DNA of 64,000 bases from Cristatella mucedo. Its lineage: Eukaryota > Bryozoa > Phylactolaemata > Cristatellidae. The notes below the pieces were generated by a model. The model did no database searches. It was not told where the DNA came from and was given only the letters and a program-made list of their open reading frames with translations. Below, one piece after another: positions 1 through 11,850 of the stretch (position 1 is its first letter; the number at the start of each line of letters is the position of its first letter). The stretch is from positions 987,501 to 1,051,500 of the forward strand of contig WPIO01000112.1 of assembly GCA_009760855.2 (NCBI GenBank), written 5' to 3'. Both the position numbers and the translations under genes were made by a program.

Positions 1-170
<170 letters not shown>

Positions 171-569
171 GGGCTGCTATGTCGCATCAATTCTCTTCCT
201 GTCTGTTTTGCTTCCCCATCCATTGCCGTCAGCTCTTGAGCAGGCGCAGTGGACTGCCGTGGATCTATCTGTGCTGGGTACTGCTTTAAGTGTGAAGCTT
301 GAGCACTACCTATATTTTCATTACGTTTTTACACTCCGTCTTTGAGCCTTGCTATTCTATCTACTCTTCACTGAGTAATGATATGGACATGTATGACGAT
401 AAAGATAGCTACCACATCGCTGGTCGAAGGGTCACGGTCGTTTTAAGGTTGCTGACCACTGCCGAAGCCGGAAACAGCCAGAACCCGGTCAAAGGCAGAT
501 TCGGTTACTTAAGAAATACCGAAAAAAAAGCTAAAAATCTACCTGCTCATGCATTTGCTGTGTCCAAGT

Positions 570-737
570 GAATAATCGTTAGCGTGCTTATGCATGCAGA
601 CACTGCATGCTATCACTAACCAAATGAAGCACTTCCTTTATATTATTACATCGTGCCTAAAGTGCCTATAAAGAGATTTACTTCTCTTAAGGCGCTATAT
701 AAATACATGATATAATTGTTATTCTTATTATTATTAC
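570..737 (+). mobile_element. L2/CR1-like LINE, 3' UTR relic
   Basis: The stretch carries the conserved 3' end of the LINE family found throughout the window: a 'gtgcctataaagagattt...ttctcttaaggcgctata' pattern followed by a TTA-rich tail. No coding sequence is left. It is a 5'-truncated, diverged copy. Confidence 0.75.
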
Positions 738-1040
738 CACGTGGCACCCTGATGATGCCACACCTAAAGCACTGCAGCATCGTCTCTGTTCGGGGTCGCT
801 GCATTCGGGGGAAGAGGGAGCTGCGTATTAGCTTGGCTTATAATTAATGGAATGTCGAGGCAGGTAGGTCCAGTATAGCATGCAAACAAGTCTGCTTGAG
901 GAAACATTTACGTAGGATCTAATTTTAGCCTTAATCCTTCCACTGGCCTGACAAATCTTGTTCTTGCTCTCTTAGTTATTTCTTCTGTGCCCCTATCTCG
1001 TAGCCCCTCGTCTTCCGTGAGCCTCTACTGTCTGCCGCCC
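738..1040. other. unassigned sequence
   Basis: No element, RNA gene or coding frame was recognised between the LINE tail and the SINE-B copy. Confidence 0.5.
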
Positions 1041-1044
1041 TGGT

Positions 1045-1172
1045 TTGGCCCAGGGGTCAAGGTGTTTGCATTTGATGACCGACGTCGTGGGCTCGAGCCC
1101 TGAGGCATATGTGAAGAGCCTAAATAGAGATCAAGTTCTCTTAGGGTGCTATTCGAACGAATTGATTTATAT
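1045..1172 (+). mobile_element. SINE-B (tRNA-derived, LINE-type tail)
   Basis: The head resembles a tRNA: an A-box-like 'tggcccaggggtcaaggtg' and a B-box-like 'gggctcgagccc'. The 3' part, 'agagatcaagttctcttagg', matches the hairpin core of the local LINE 3' UTR. A TG array follows directly. It is a decayed Pol III retroposon, not a working tRNA gene. Confidence 0.75.
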
Positions 1173-1235
1173 GTGTGTGTGTGTGTGTGTGTGTGTTTAT
1201 GTGTTTATATATATTTGTTTATTGTGTGTGTGTGT
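1171..1235 (+). repeat. (TG)n microsatellite
   Basis: TG dinucleotides run to about 1,196, with a second short TG run near 1,225-1,235. The array sits at the 3' end of SINE-B, which suggests it grew from the retroposon tail. Confidence 0.9.
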
Positions 1236-1548
1236 TTATTATATTTTTGTTTTGTGACCATACCGTGGTCCAGCTTATGCCATCATATCTTCCTTGCATG
1301 TCTCCTTCCTATGAGCTTTTGTTTTTTTCTTCCTTTCCAGTTCACAATTTATGCCGAAACCCAGCACTCCACCTTTTGTCAACCCTTCTCAACTTAATGT
1401 TTACCTGTCTCATGATATAATTTCCACATGATCTCTTCCTCTCAGCTCTTTTCCCTGCTTCTCTGTCTTGGTCTCTCCTCTCTCACTCTCTCCTTTAATT
1501 CTCTCTCTCTCCCTCCCATTTTTTACCTTAGCACGTGCACACACACAC

Positions 1549-1551
<3 letters not shown>

Positions 1552-1602
<51 letters not shown>
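1552..1602. repeat. (TC)n microsatellite
   Basis: Pure TC dinucleotides in a pyrimidine-rich neighbourhood of about 200 bases. Confidence 0.95.
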
Positions 1603-1606
<4 letters not shown>

Positions 1607-1679
1607 ACTATCAGTCTAGCTATTGATATCTTACTTTTTCTCTCTTCCTTTCAGGTCCCCACAGCTCTCAAGATTTCGT

Positions 1680-2083
1680 GAGTGTTCCTTGTCCGAAAAC
1701 TAGTGATAAAAAAGTGACGAATAAGTAATGGTGCTAATGACCTTAGTATCAGTATATGCGTCATTTTAACGATCTGTTGCCGTATAAGTCTCCATGCAGC
1801 AACTTAAGCATGCATTTGTCTTTGCTCTGACTGAAATGCTTGATTCTCGGATCTAATTAGCACAAGAAGTCAAGGTATTCACCATGTAGCTCGGTCCATG
1901 TCTCTGTTCATCTGTACTTGTATTGGTGTGTATTTAGCAGTTTGCGTTGTTGCTGCAGCTCCCTTACCATACTGCATGCTGTATCCGCCTCACAATGCTG
2001 ACTGTTCTATCCACCCGTGCCCACTCACGTGCAGAGTTGTTGTCGGTATTATTTAAATATTTGATGTGGTGATTTTTTACAGG
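1680..2083. other. unassigned sequence
   Basis: No element or coding frame recognised. A splice-acceptor-like pyrimidine tract lies just upstream at 1,636-1,654 (see findings). Confidence 0.5.
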
Positions 2084-2260
2084 GCGCATAATAATAATAT
2101 AATGTATTTTTATAGCACCCTTGGAGAACTTAATCACCTTCTAGGCACGTTACATATGCTGAACCATGCTCGAATGGTTAGCAGTAGCGTGCTCGATGTA
2201 AAACAACAAGCATAACAATGGTTAGCGGTAGCATGTGCAGGGTCACATCGTATCTTTGAT
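2084..2260 (-). mobile_element. L2/CR1-like LINE, 3' UTR relic
   Basis: A (TAA)n tail is followed by 'tagcacccttggagaactta' and the 'ttacatatgctg...' stretch typical of the minus-strand 3' UTR of this family. No ORF remains. Confidence 0.8.
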
Positions 2261-2860
2261 TTGGGCTATTTTTTCCTCACGTATTCTTGTGTTGACAGTA
2301 TTACGGTTAGCTGTTTGCTGCTTATATTGATATTTGTGATTTTTGCAAAGTCCTCTAAAAACTAAATTACTTCACATGTGTGCATTGGAAAGGAGAAGCT
2401 GTGAAAGAAATAAGGACGAAAGAATATTTAACGTCCAGATAGTTATTCCATAAGAAAAAAGATACACGGGAAGAGGCACGTAAGGAAATTATGTATAAAC
2501 TAGAAAAATTGTACTACATAAATTTTTTTGATGGAATTAAATAAAATAATACCTAATTTATGTTTTAATGACGATTTTAAATTAGCAGATACAAGAGTAG
2601 CAAGGCCACAACCCGTTTGGTGGTGTAAGAAAAATAGCATTCAACTGAAGTCGATATATTGAAAGTAAGTCAGTAGCAGTATGTGTAAGTTCAAACGAGC
2701 GATTTGATACCTGTTGGATTAAGGCAAACTCTACTGTGCCCTCCATCATACCGGCTCTACAATCGGTTTCTCGTTCTGGCCTTGTCAGGTGCTGCATCGA
2801 ATACAGCAAAATGATTAACCTCCACCCCCCCCCCCGAGAAGTCGCGGTCATTGGGCTGTA
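2261..2860. other. unassigned AT-rich sequence
   Basis: No element or gene recognised. A short poly-C run is present near 2,825-2,835. Confidence 0.5.
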
Positions 2861-2904
2861 AAGTAAGAAAGCTAACTATGAAGATACAGCTCGAAATAAA
2901 TGAG

Positions 2905-3022
2905 TGAATGCATCTCCATCTGTAACTCCACAAAGCCACTAGGGCTGAGTGGGTGTTAGACAAGAGAGTTTTCTGTAGCGAGCTCAAAGCCCCTGCGGCT
3001 TTCGGTACGCAGAAAGATCATG
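2905..3022 (-). mobile_element. second LINE family, 3' UTR relic
   Basis: The stretch matches the reverse complement of the 3' end seen at 8.3, 22.2 and 40.0 kb: 'gtaactccacaaagcc', a 'gggtgttagacaagagagtt' block, then 'gcggctttcggtacgca'. It is a short diverged copy without coding sequence. Confidence 0.75.
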
Positions 3023-3440
3023 TTAAACCGATACGTTAGATCATGCTGTAACTCCAGCCATTGTGAGCCCATTATTTAGCCACATCTTCTAAGGGCTCTG
3101 TCACAAAGAGCTTTCGGCTAGAGCTTGGCACATGTAATGTACCGGAAGAGATCCATCCAGCGACATTTCTATTCTACCGTTCGATGGTGGGCCTTCGCGA
3201 TAGAAAGCTTACAGCACGGGCCAAGGAATGTCAATGTAAAGAATTTTCGGTTGGAGAAATAAGTAGGGAACCGAGTCCCTTTAGCATGAACAACCCCAGC
3301 AATTGTTTTAAATCGTGCAAGATCCGGACACCTGGTGTGCATAAAGAGCAGAAAAAGTTTCACAAGGACCAAAATTTGTCGCCTTTTACTTTCACTCTCG
3401 GGCGTTTTCTGTAAACCGGCGAATACAGTCGATGCGGCAA
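3023..3440. other. unassigned sequence
   Basis: No recognisable gene or element. Short open frames on both strands show no familiar motif. Confidence 0.4.
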
Positions 3441-3835
3441 ATTCAGTCTACTCCCCAACCAGGCTAGGCACCGTACTGCCACTCTTCTGACTCAAGTCAT
3501 CAAGCTGTGCCTCGAACCAACCTCGAATCCTAAGGTAGCCGTGCCTTTAGTTAGTAGTCTCTCAAAGCCTGGAACTCACTCCTGACTAACGTCACGACAT
3601 ATTCGGAATTGATGATTATTTAAAAGGAGGCTTAAACTTCCACCTGCATCTCACATCATACACTGGGTCCTTTTGAATTGTCCTCTGTGTGCTAATGCAT
3701 GCTGACACTTTGCATGTTATAGCTAACCAATTAACGTGCTTCCTTTTGCTGCATAAGGAAAGTGCCTAGAAATGTATTTAGTCCTCGTAGGGGGGCTACA
3801 ACAATGTTACATTATTATAAGTTTAGGCTTTTTAT
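3440..3835 (+). mobile_element. L2/CR1-like LINE, RT C-terminus and 3' UTR
   Basis: 'tctcaaagcctggaactcac' near 3,560 corresponds to the PKAWNSL motif near the end of the LINE ORF. It is followed by 'cgtcacgacatattcgg' and then the 3' UTR ending 'gtgcctagaaatgtatttag'. The frame is broken by several indels. This is an old 5'-truncated copy. Confidence 0.75.
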
Positions 3836-4002
3836 AAGATCAAAGCCATAGATTGTGATGCTTCTAGCCCCAATGATTACTCAAGAGTCACTAACGATCT
3901 CTACCACTTGTAATTGCCTGGCTAGTTTAGCAGGCTGACTTTCGCAATCATTATTTACTGGGTAGAAGAATAATTAAGACTTTTTATGGTTCCCTAAGAC
4001 GA

Positions 4003-4640
4003 CCAATAATAATATAATAATGCACTTGATAAAGCGCCCTCAGAGAACTCAATCTCTTTCTAAGCGCTTTACATTTGCTGCAAAGGGAAACGCGACTGAA
4101 TGGTGAGTTAGTAATATCATGCTTGATAAACAACATGAACAACGTGGTTAGGGGGTGACATGCACAGGGTAAGCATACAAATATGGTTAGTGGCAGCATG
4201 CACAGTGTCAGCACGCATAAGCACATGAAGGACGAATCACAGGGACCCACTAAATGCTGTCCTAAATAGGTGTTTTTAAGTTCTTTTTAAATGTGGTCAA
4301 GTCGGGGGGATGTTGTGACGCAAGTCGGAAGGGAGTTCCGGGCTTTGGGAGCATACGAACTAAATGCACGGTCTCCAAAGGATTTGAGGTTTGTACGAGG
4401 TATTGTATACTGTTGGATTCCGAAAAGCGGATGGTATGATAGGGTGATACGCCTGGTGGGGGAGCAGATCTGAGAGATAGGCTGGAGCCAAAGAATGAAG
4501 TGACCTAAAAGTGAGCGAACGAACTTTGAAGTCGATCGGTTGCTTGACTGGTAGCCAGTGCAGGTCGGCGAGAAGTGGTGTGATGTGGCAACTGCAATGC
4601 TCACGACAGACATGCGTAGCTGTGGAGTTTTGCGCAAGCG
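4003..4640 (-). mobile_element. L2/CR1-like LINE, RT C-terminus and 3' UTR
   Basis: Read on the minus strand, the ORF end shows NLKSFGDRAFSSYAPKA followed by NSLPTCVTTSP at about 4,290-4,420. This is the conserved C-terminal tail of L2/CR1 reverse transcriptase proteins. Upstream of it lies an 'HWLPV'-like block near 4,530. The 3' UTR, with stem halves AAAGCGCC and GGCGCTTT, lies at about 4,003-4,090 next to a TAA-rich tail. One frameshift separates the two coding parts. Confidence 0.88.
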
Positions 4641-5145
4641 AGAGACAGGTGAGTAAACTTCGACCTGTGAGCCAACGAGAGGATCTTAAAGTCGATTAGA
4701 CGCTCGACAGGGAGCCAGTGTAGCTCAGACAGAAGTTGTGTACTGTGGTGGCCACGCCGTCGAAGACAGATCGGACTGCTGAGCTGCCGAGCCTGGCTCC
4801 GTTTGCAGACGATTAAGGGCATAGGGCGGCCAGGAGCTCTGAATAGAGTGAATCGAAAAGCAATGTCGCAAGCGATGCCTTAACTAGTTTGGCTGTCGTA
4901 CTCGTGTCTGATTAGCATTGCCAAAATTAGAGCCTGCTTAGATAGGAGTACGAGAGCCAATGTTTCTCAGCTGACAGAACTTGCCGGCCGACCGGCCGGT
5001 GGAGGCGATGTGGTCATCCACTGAGAAGTTAGTTTGGAGCAGCACACCTAGATTACACACACAGTGGCATTAACCGATCTTGAGCACGAGACCTCCCACC
5101 TTGAGCATGTATTCAATGTAATTTGCAATAAAATGGAGGGGCGGC
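4640..5145 (-). mobile_element. second adjoining L2/CR1-like LINE fragment (RT)
   Basis: The HWLPV motif appears again: LHWLPVERLIDFKILSLAH lies at about 4,680-4,740, directly beside the same region of the previous copy. A LGVLLQTNFSVDDHIAST block lies at about 5,000-5,060. Repetition of the same protein segment in the same orientation shows that two separate insertions abut here. The reading frame is broken. Confidence 0.75.
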
Positions 5146-5542
5146 TGGCTTCGGGGTCCCATAGGCATGCTAACTAATAATTTGTGTCTGACTTGCACTC
5201 AATTGACTGTACGTATGAAGCACCTCGTAGGCTGAAGCAGACTGTGCGATGGGACGAAGATCCTCGCCGTTCGGTGGACCAAAGAGAGATTCGCGTGGCA
5301 GTGAGCGTGGTCCGTGGGTGCACTACCGTTTGCTCATACATGAACGTCAGATCTGCTATTCGTACAGTGCTCATGGGGACTGTTCAACGTGGTCACCAAC
5401 GGGTTTACCTTAAATAAGCGTGTTTCTAGTTATCTGTTTAGCTTATGGCTTAGAATTTTGGGTTTACTATTTAATGGTTGTATGTTTTGGGGTTTATGGC
5501 TTATTATTTTAACTGTTTAGAATTTGCATTTTTTTGGTTTGA
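5146..5542. other. unassigned, with degenerate GGGTTTA-like motifs toward the end
   Basis: 5,180-5,420 is open on both strands but matches nothing I recognise. From about 5,425 the sequence turns T/G-rich, with scattered 'gggttta'-like words that lead into the palindrome at 5,543. Confidence 0.4.
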
Positions 5543-5606
5543 CTTTTAGGGTTTCGAGTCTAAGGGTTTAGGCCCTAAACCCTTAGAAGACTCAAAACCC
5601 TAAAAG
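5543..5606. repeat. 64-nt near-perfect palindrome with TTTAGGG/CCCTAAA words
   Basis: The left arm contains 'ttttagggtttcgagtctaa' and the right arm its near-perfect reverse complement. The centre is near 5,574 within 'gtttaggccctaaac'. The heptamer TTTAGGG occurs in both arms. The palindrome ends exactly where the SPIN-like element begins. Confidence 0.9.
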
Positions 5607-5788
5607 TTCTCAACCTGTGGGTCTCGATCCCTTTGGGGGTCGAATGACCCTTTTACAGGGGTCGCCTAAGCACCTAAGACCCAGAAAACACACATTTCCA
5701 CAATTCGCACACAATAATTGTGTGGTTGGGGGTCATCACAACATGAGCAACTGCATGGTCGCGGCATGAGGAAGGTTGAGAACCACTG
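5606..5788 (+). mobile_element. SPIN-like hAT non-autonomous element
   Basis: The left side reads 'gttctcaacctgtgggtctc', followed by 'ccctttgggggtcgaatgac' and 'acaggggtcgcctaag'. The right side reads 'gtggttgggggtcatcacaa', 'catgagcaactg', then 'gaaggttgagaaccactg'. The right terminus, read in reverse, is cagtggttctcaacc, the hAT/SPIN-type terminal inverted repeat. The left terminus lacks its first few bases. About 183 bp remain with no coding capacity, as expected for an internally deleted copy moved by a hAT transposase. The similarity to SPIN is recalled family knowledge. No clear 8-bp target duplication is visible. Confidence 0.78.
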
Positions 5789-7360
5789 GTTTGGGGTTTA
5801 GTATCAAAGTATTAGAGAGAAATTCTAAATGGAAAAGATAACTAAATCGGGTTTATTTTATATAAATATAAGCATACGCTGGTGACTATGTTGAACAGCC
5901 AGTTAAGAGCACTATGCCCTTTGCAGATCTGGCATTGCTATATGAGCAAACGACGGCATATTTGCTGTCTCAAGCAGAGGGCAACCCGTGGTTCTCCCAC
6001 CTCGCGCACACACAAACTAGACAACGACAATTCAGCAGGAGGGCGAGCTTCATCGAACGCACGTTTTCCTCGCTTGTGCCTGCCTGCTTACAGGTACTTC
6101 ACGTCGATCGTCAACTTCTATAGGCAACGAAATGTGCGCTGCTCTATTCTTGGCCACCACTCGGGAAGCCTTGGGTCAGTCGAGAATGTAAATATAACAG
6201 TTTCGTGGAATTACCAGTGTAGTGACTCCTCGATGTACTGAAAGGTCGTCACATCTGAGTATGGAGCGGGCAGTGAAATAAGCCATTCTGATTACGTTGC
6301 TCTTGACACCGATCTGAGATATGATCAAATCGAAGTTTTTGCCGTCCTCTTCAATCATTCCTGTAATTAAGCTGAAGAGGGCACAAATCTGGACCTCGAC
6401 TCAGATGGCCAATTGTAGGGGCCTGGAGGTACAAACCGAGTGGCAAACCAACTGGCCGTGCTGGCGGGGGGGGGGGGGGGGGGGGCAAACGCCCCCTGTC
6501 CCCTAGCTCTACATCTGCTTGCTGGGTTGGTCCAAGGGGGTGGACATTTGTCATCCGTTCTCCCTTGAACCCTGTCTACAGACTAGAGAAAGTGCAGAGC
6601 AGAAGGGAAATTTTTTTTAATTTGAAAACAAGCAGATTATTTTGCTGGCGGTTTGATTCGACCTTGGAGGCAAACAGGAGGAGGAGTAGCAGGAGCAGGA
6701 GTTCGTAAGTAAAAGCTGACATGCAGCGTTCTGCTGGAGCTCGGGCGTCCTTGCTTGCTTTTGCCGTTCCTCTTTGTCTGCAGCTTAGTTAGTCCGTTAG
6801 GAATGTCGTATTCCCCTTGTGTGTTTAACTAATGACCTCCTACACCAGAGGCTTAAGTCCTAGTACCAACAGACAGTGGTCAGAGTTTTTAACCCTAGGT
6901 AGAACCGCTCCTCTGAGAGTAGCTAGTCCCCATTTGATGTCAGTGTGTCTCCGATTGTATACGCACGAGAACTTTCTGATGCAATCGAGCATAGAGCTGG
7001 ACCTAAGCATGAGAGCTAAAGGTGCTGCTGCCTGTCTATAATTCTGGTGCATCATCGATCCTCTGAATGGATGAAGTGGCTTCCTTGACTTCCTGTACTG
7101 TCCGTGCCCATTGTTTTCCCTACTCATCGTGAACACGTGACCTGGTAGCTGCTGCTGCCTGCTCTCCCAAGACACTGTCCACTGGTTATGACTTGCATGT
7201 TTGCTGCCACTCCCACCGTATCAACCTTCGATTAAGGCATGTCAAGTCAGCGTGATGCATTCTCCTAACCCACCCAGATCGGCCTCCCAGAAATTTACTT
7301 CGGTTGCTGGTTGTGATGGTCTTGATCATGTATTTCAATCGAACTGCCTAGACCGAGCTC
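5789..7360. other. unassigned; contains a G20 run
   Basis: Open frames at 5,882-6,241 and 6,840-7,175 are short and match no family I know. A run of 20 G lies at 6,466-6,485. No repeat family was recognised. Confidence 0.4.
6466..6485 (+). repeat. poly-G run (20)
   Basis: Twenty consecutive G residues. Such runs are prone to length error and can form G-quadruplexes. Confidence 0.9.
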
Positions 7361-7362
7361 TC

Positions 7363-8094
<732 letters not shown>

Positions 8095-8425
8095 GCTCGC
8101 TCTGCCCACTAGCTCTGCAGGTCCTAGACTGTGGAACTCGCTTCCACAATTCTTACGCAACGACAACTACTCTCCTACTGTTGACTATGGCTCATCCTTT
8201 TCAGCGGTCCTGAGCTGCTACTTCATGCTACTCACTACCTCAACTGCTCTCCTGACTCTGCTATGCCTCCCACTTTTTCTTTGCTGCGTGAGACGAAGTC
8301 TGTTGGCTGCCGAACGCGTACCGAAAGCCGCTTAGGCTGTGAGTGTGCTATACAAAACTCTCCTGCGTAACACCCACGTGGTCTTTATGACTTTGTGGAG
8401 TTACAGACGGAGATACATTGCATAA
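8095..8425 (+). mobile_element. second LINE family, ORF end and 3' UTR
   Basis: 'gtcctagactgtggaactcg' parallels the PRMWNSL motif seen at 22.0 kb. The following 'caacgacaactactctcc', 'cctgagctgctacttcatg' and 'gccgaacgcgtaccgaaagc' match that copy step for step. It ends with 'gtggagttacagacggagat'. The frame is broken. Confidence 0.82.
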
Positions 8426-8429
8426 ACAC

Positions 8430-9100
8430 ACTCGCTGCTTCACATGTCACACGTTCCTCCTCTCGGTGTTGCAGGTTTTCTGCCCAGCAAGCTCACAGAG
8501 GCCCCCTCGCAGCTCGTGTCCCAGGTGACCGGCAAGTGTCTCGTCATGTAGGCGTCGTCGTGCAGACGTCCGCCTTCCTCTGGCTCGACGTCGCCGTGGC
8601 TACGAAACTCCACATGCCACCATCAGCCTCGGCAGCTCGGCGTGCCCAGATCTAGCGCAGCTTTTGCTAAGCGACTCACTGCTTGTGACAGACGGCTCTC
8701 AGCAGCCAAGCTTTATTAATGTCAGCCGCGAAGGCAGCCGCGAAGGCAGCGGCAGCAGCTGCTGCTCAGCTTGCTCGTTATCCGGCGACTTTTGGTGGCC
8801 ATGCTGGCCATGCTGCACCGACACCGGCACAGCATTCAGTGGTCGCCAGCACTCACTGCTACCACACACAGCCAAGCCTGAAGATTTTTACTTAGTCTTT
8901 CTTAGCCAGCTTGCAGCGGCAACGCTTCGTTGTATGCTACGTTTTCAATGTTCGCGCCAAACGACGTCCAGGCTGTGCTTGCTGTACAGCGTCCAGCAAT
9001 CCTTGACGGTCTCTTTGCTGCATTTGAGTGGATGCATAAATATTCGTACATTTCAACTGCAAGCTTCATTGCTTACATGCAGCTCGTCTCCCTCTCTCTC
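8430..9100. other. unassigned sequence
   Basis: No gene or repeat family recognised. The open frame from 8,664 owes much of its length to the TC array that follows. Confidence 0.4.
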
Positions 9101-9118
9101 CCCTTTTTGCTTTCTCTC

Positions 9119-9322
<204 letters not shown>

Positions 9323-9649
9323 CAAAGATTAGCCTCCGATTTAAGTATTTGGACTTGGGAACAAAGTTTACTCGTAAATTTTCAATTAAAGAACTGCATT
9401 TAGTACTACTGCTTGCTGGTTGCAGCCGCTCTGACATACGGGCATCAATCTCTCCATTTACCAAATTTAAAGCGACTCGCTGTTCGTGAGTGGTTATCGA
9501 GAATCCTACCTACTTCCCAGCGCCAGCCTAGCTATTTATGTAATTCCGACTTGTCGGGGCAATTGAGATAGGCTGTCACTTTTCTACTGGTCAGTCAGTG
9601 CAGGCCGGTGGACGGGCAGAAAGTCAGGAGCAAACCAAATCTGCTGTCA

Positions 9650-10135
9650 TGTGGGTTTTCATCGAATTTTCCGAAATCCACTGCAACCTACTCTAAAGAA
9701 GCGAATATCGGCAGAAGGAAATTGGCGGCACGAAGCTCGAATGTACCCACAAAATGTCGGGCCATTGAGCGAGGGCGTTCTCACGAAGTCCACTGCAATC
9801 GACTGCAGCCACCCGGGCCAATGTCGAGATCTACTGCCAGGGACAGTGAGTCTATTGCAGTGAACTGCATGAGAACCTGCTCGTACAACGGCACGGCATT
9901 TTGTGAGCACACTGAAACAACAGCTTAGTTTAAAATGCAATCCAAATTGGAGCTCCGCACAACTGATTTCCTGTAGATTTGCGGTAGATGGCAGTAATGG
10001 ACTGCATCTTTCGAGCCCATTTACATCAGACCCATGCGCATGCCATGAAATTTGGTGGGTACATTATAAAGGCCATTTAGTACAATATTCAATCAAAATT
10101 CGAGCTTAGTGAAACCGATTTACGGTCAGTTTTTG
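9650..10135. repeat. small fold-back of the ~170-bp satellite family
   Basis: The left half contains 'gaagtccactgcaatcgact' and the right half the inverted 'attgcagtgaactgcatgag'. Both halves encode the same peptide words (TKCRA... and SHEVHCNRL / SHAVHCNRL) on opposite strands. Both contain a 'cttctttagagt' segment at their far ends. The axis is near 9,830. Words are shared with the large array at 16.6-21.4 kb, for example 'ccatgaaatttggtgg'. Confidence 0.8.
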
Positions 10136-10139
10136 CTTC

Positions 10140-10400
10140 TTTAGAGTGCGTAGTTCGTTGTACTCGTCACGTGCTCAGCGCTCTTATTGGCCAACCCGTC
10201 TGGCCGCTAGCCCTCAGGCAGCAGCCCCACAAGTGCCCGGCCAGGCACCTGACCCCACTGAGGTCATTCGCTATGCGCGCCAAAAGGGCGCACTTAATTA
10301 AGCCCTGCTAGTATCGGCAGGCCGCGAAAAGGCCAATGCTCAGCCTCTTCGCTTTAACTCGTTGGGCAGCTGGACACACTCCAAAGCTCAGTAGATTTAA
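10140..10400. other. unassigned
   Basis: Contains an inverted CCAAT word (attgg) near 10,185 and a CCAAT word near 10,330. Nothing else was recognised. Confidence 0.4.
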
Positions 10401-10905
10401 AGCAGCCTGGCGCAGTGCCCATTTCATCGTGGCCGCCGCCACGTTTCCGGCGACATGCGCATAGAGCGTCGGACGCAAGGTGCGAAACGTAGAAAAAAAA
10501 ATGTTGGAAACAGTTTTCCTCGTTTGCGAGCCGCTTTGCTACGATCGGTTCCTTCACCACTGAGCGATCCATTCGCCATTCGCAGACGACTGACGCCTCA
10601 GCGCTCGCTCCAGGTGCAAGCAAAGTCGAGGCAAAGCTTCGCTCGCTCTCACACGTCAGTCCGGAAGCGTCTCGGCGTCTGGCTGCCGTTCGCAAACGCG
10701 ACGTCGCGTCGACACTTAAACTAGCACACTGTTTTACCGCGTCGGGAAGAGAGCTCATCTACCCGGCCCCCCACAGAGAGAGAAAAGATCGGGGCGGGAG
10801 GGGGGCAGGGACGCGCGCGAGTAGCTCGGAGCGGTGCTCGATCGGCGCCAGCGACTCTGGGTACCGCCGCCGAGATTGAATCGAATTGTGAGGAGCTAGG
10901 CGAGA
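10400..10905. promoter_or_regulatory. CpG-rich island 1
   Basis: CpG dinucleotides are frequent, in contrast with the flanks. A GC-box-like 'ggggcgggag' lies near 10,790, and CCAAT-type words lie just upstream. A minus-strand frame of 134 codons (10,354-10,758) shows no familiar domain. A promoter role is inference only; no TATA box or initiator could be assigned. Confidence 0.35.
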
Positions 10906-10927
10906 CGCGACTCGTCGACAGCTACCC

Positions 10928-11085
10928 CTGCTGAGTCTTAGCCCTTGGGTGAGGTGCTCGCTCGTCACGACCTAGGTCTGGGTTCTAATCTTGCAGTGGG
11001 CGATTCTTTGGTGTCTACTGCAAGCGGTGGTGATAGCTGCTAAGGCTCTTCGGCCGCCATTTAAATGAGGCTGTTTAATCAGCAA
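10928..11085 (+). mobile_element. SINE-A (tRNA-derived)
   Basis: An A-box-like stretch (tgggtgaggtgctcg) and a degenerate B box (gggttctaatc) are followed by 'gtgggcgattctttgg', 'gcaagcggtggtgatagctg' and the terminal 'ctgtttaatcagca'. It is a diverged but near complete copy. Confidence 0.85.
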
Positions 11086-11089
11086 ATAT

Positions 11090-11850
11090 TGATTTTATTT
11101 CTTTAAGGGTCCACCGGAAGGGCTGAGAATTGAACTTGTTCGCAACTTTGTTCGTGTATTTCGCGGCCCTCCACTGTGAACCATTGCGTAACCTTGAAAC
11201 CAGGTTTAGCACTCCTTACTCGCGACATTTCAAAACAGGCCTGGAAATAATTCTTTCTCCAAAAACAATCTCGCTACGCTTTTAAGACATCGAAATGCCG
11301 AAGCTTATACTCGAAACACTGCTCTTACCGACCGGATGTCGAGCGCTGAATCGTAACCGGGGCGGCCCATCTTAAGAATCTGCGAAGCTACCTGTGGATC
11401 TGAGAGAATCAAATGCGGACGAACTGAGGACAATAAAAAAGAGTCGAGCACCTGTAGGATGCACCCTCAGCAGAATACTCTCTGCGGATGCCTTCCGTGC
11501 AACTCGAAGTCCAAAGCACCATCGACTGACTTGATTCACTGAAGCTAGCCCTTTTTTGAGTGCTTAAACCCTGGATAATGAAGGTTCCGGTTGGTAATAA
11601 TCATATTTCTGGAGCCTCAACTAATTCCAAGCATTGCCAGGATCTGACCGATTGAGCGTACGCACGCTTCAATGGCCTCTCTCTGGGCCAGAACTCAGTA
11701 ATGGCGAGGTTCTTGGAGAAATTCTTTTGGCCAATTCCTACCACCGAGCCTATAGTCGAGTCGGTGGGTACTCAACGCGATCGCTAGGTTGGTCTTTCAA
11801 TCGGCGACGCTCTGTCGCGCGTCTATGTCGCTAAAGAAGCAGAGGTTCCC
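11090..11850. other. unassigned
   Basis: Nothing was recognised with confidence. The 3' part may be further, unreadable LINE coding sequence, because LINE RT begins at about 11,855. Confidence 0.4.
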
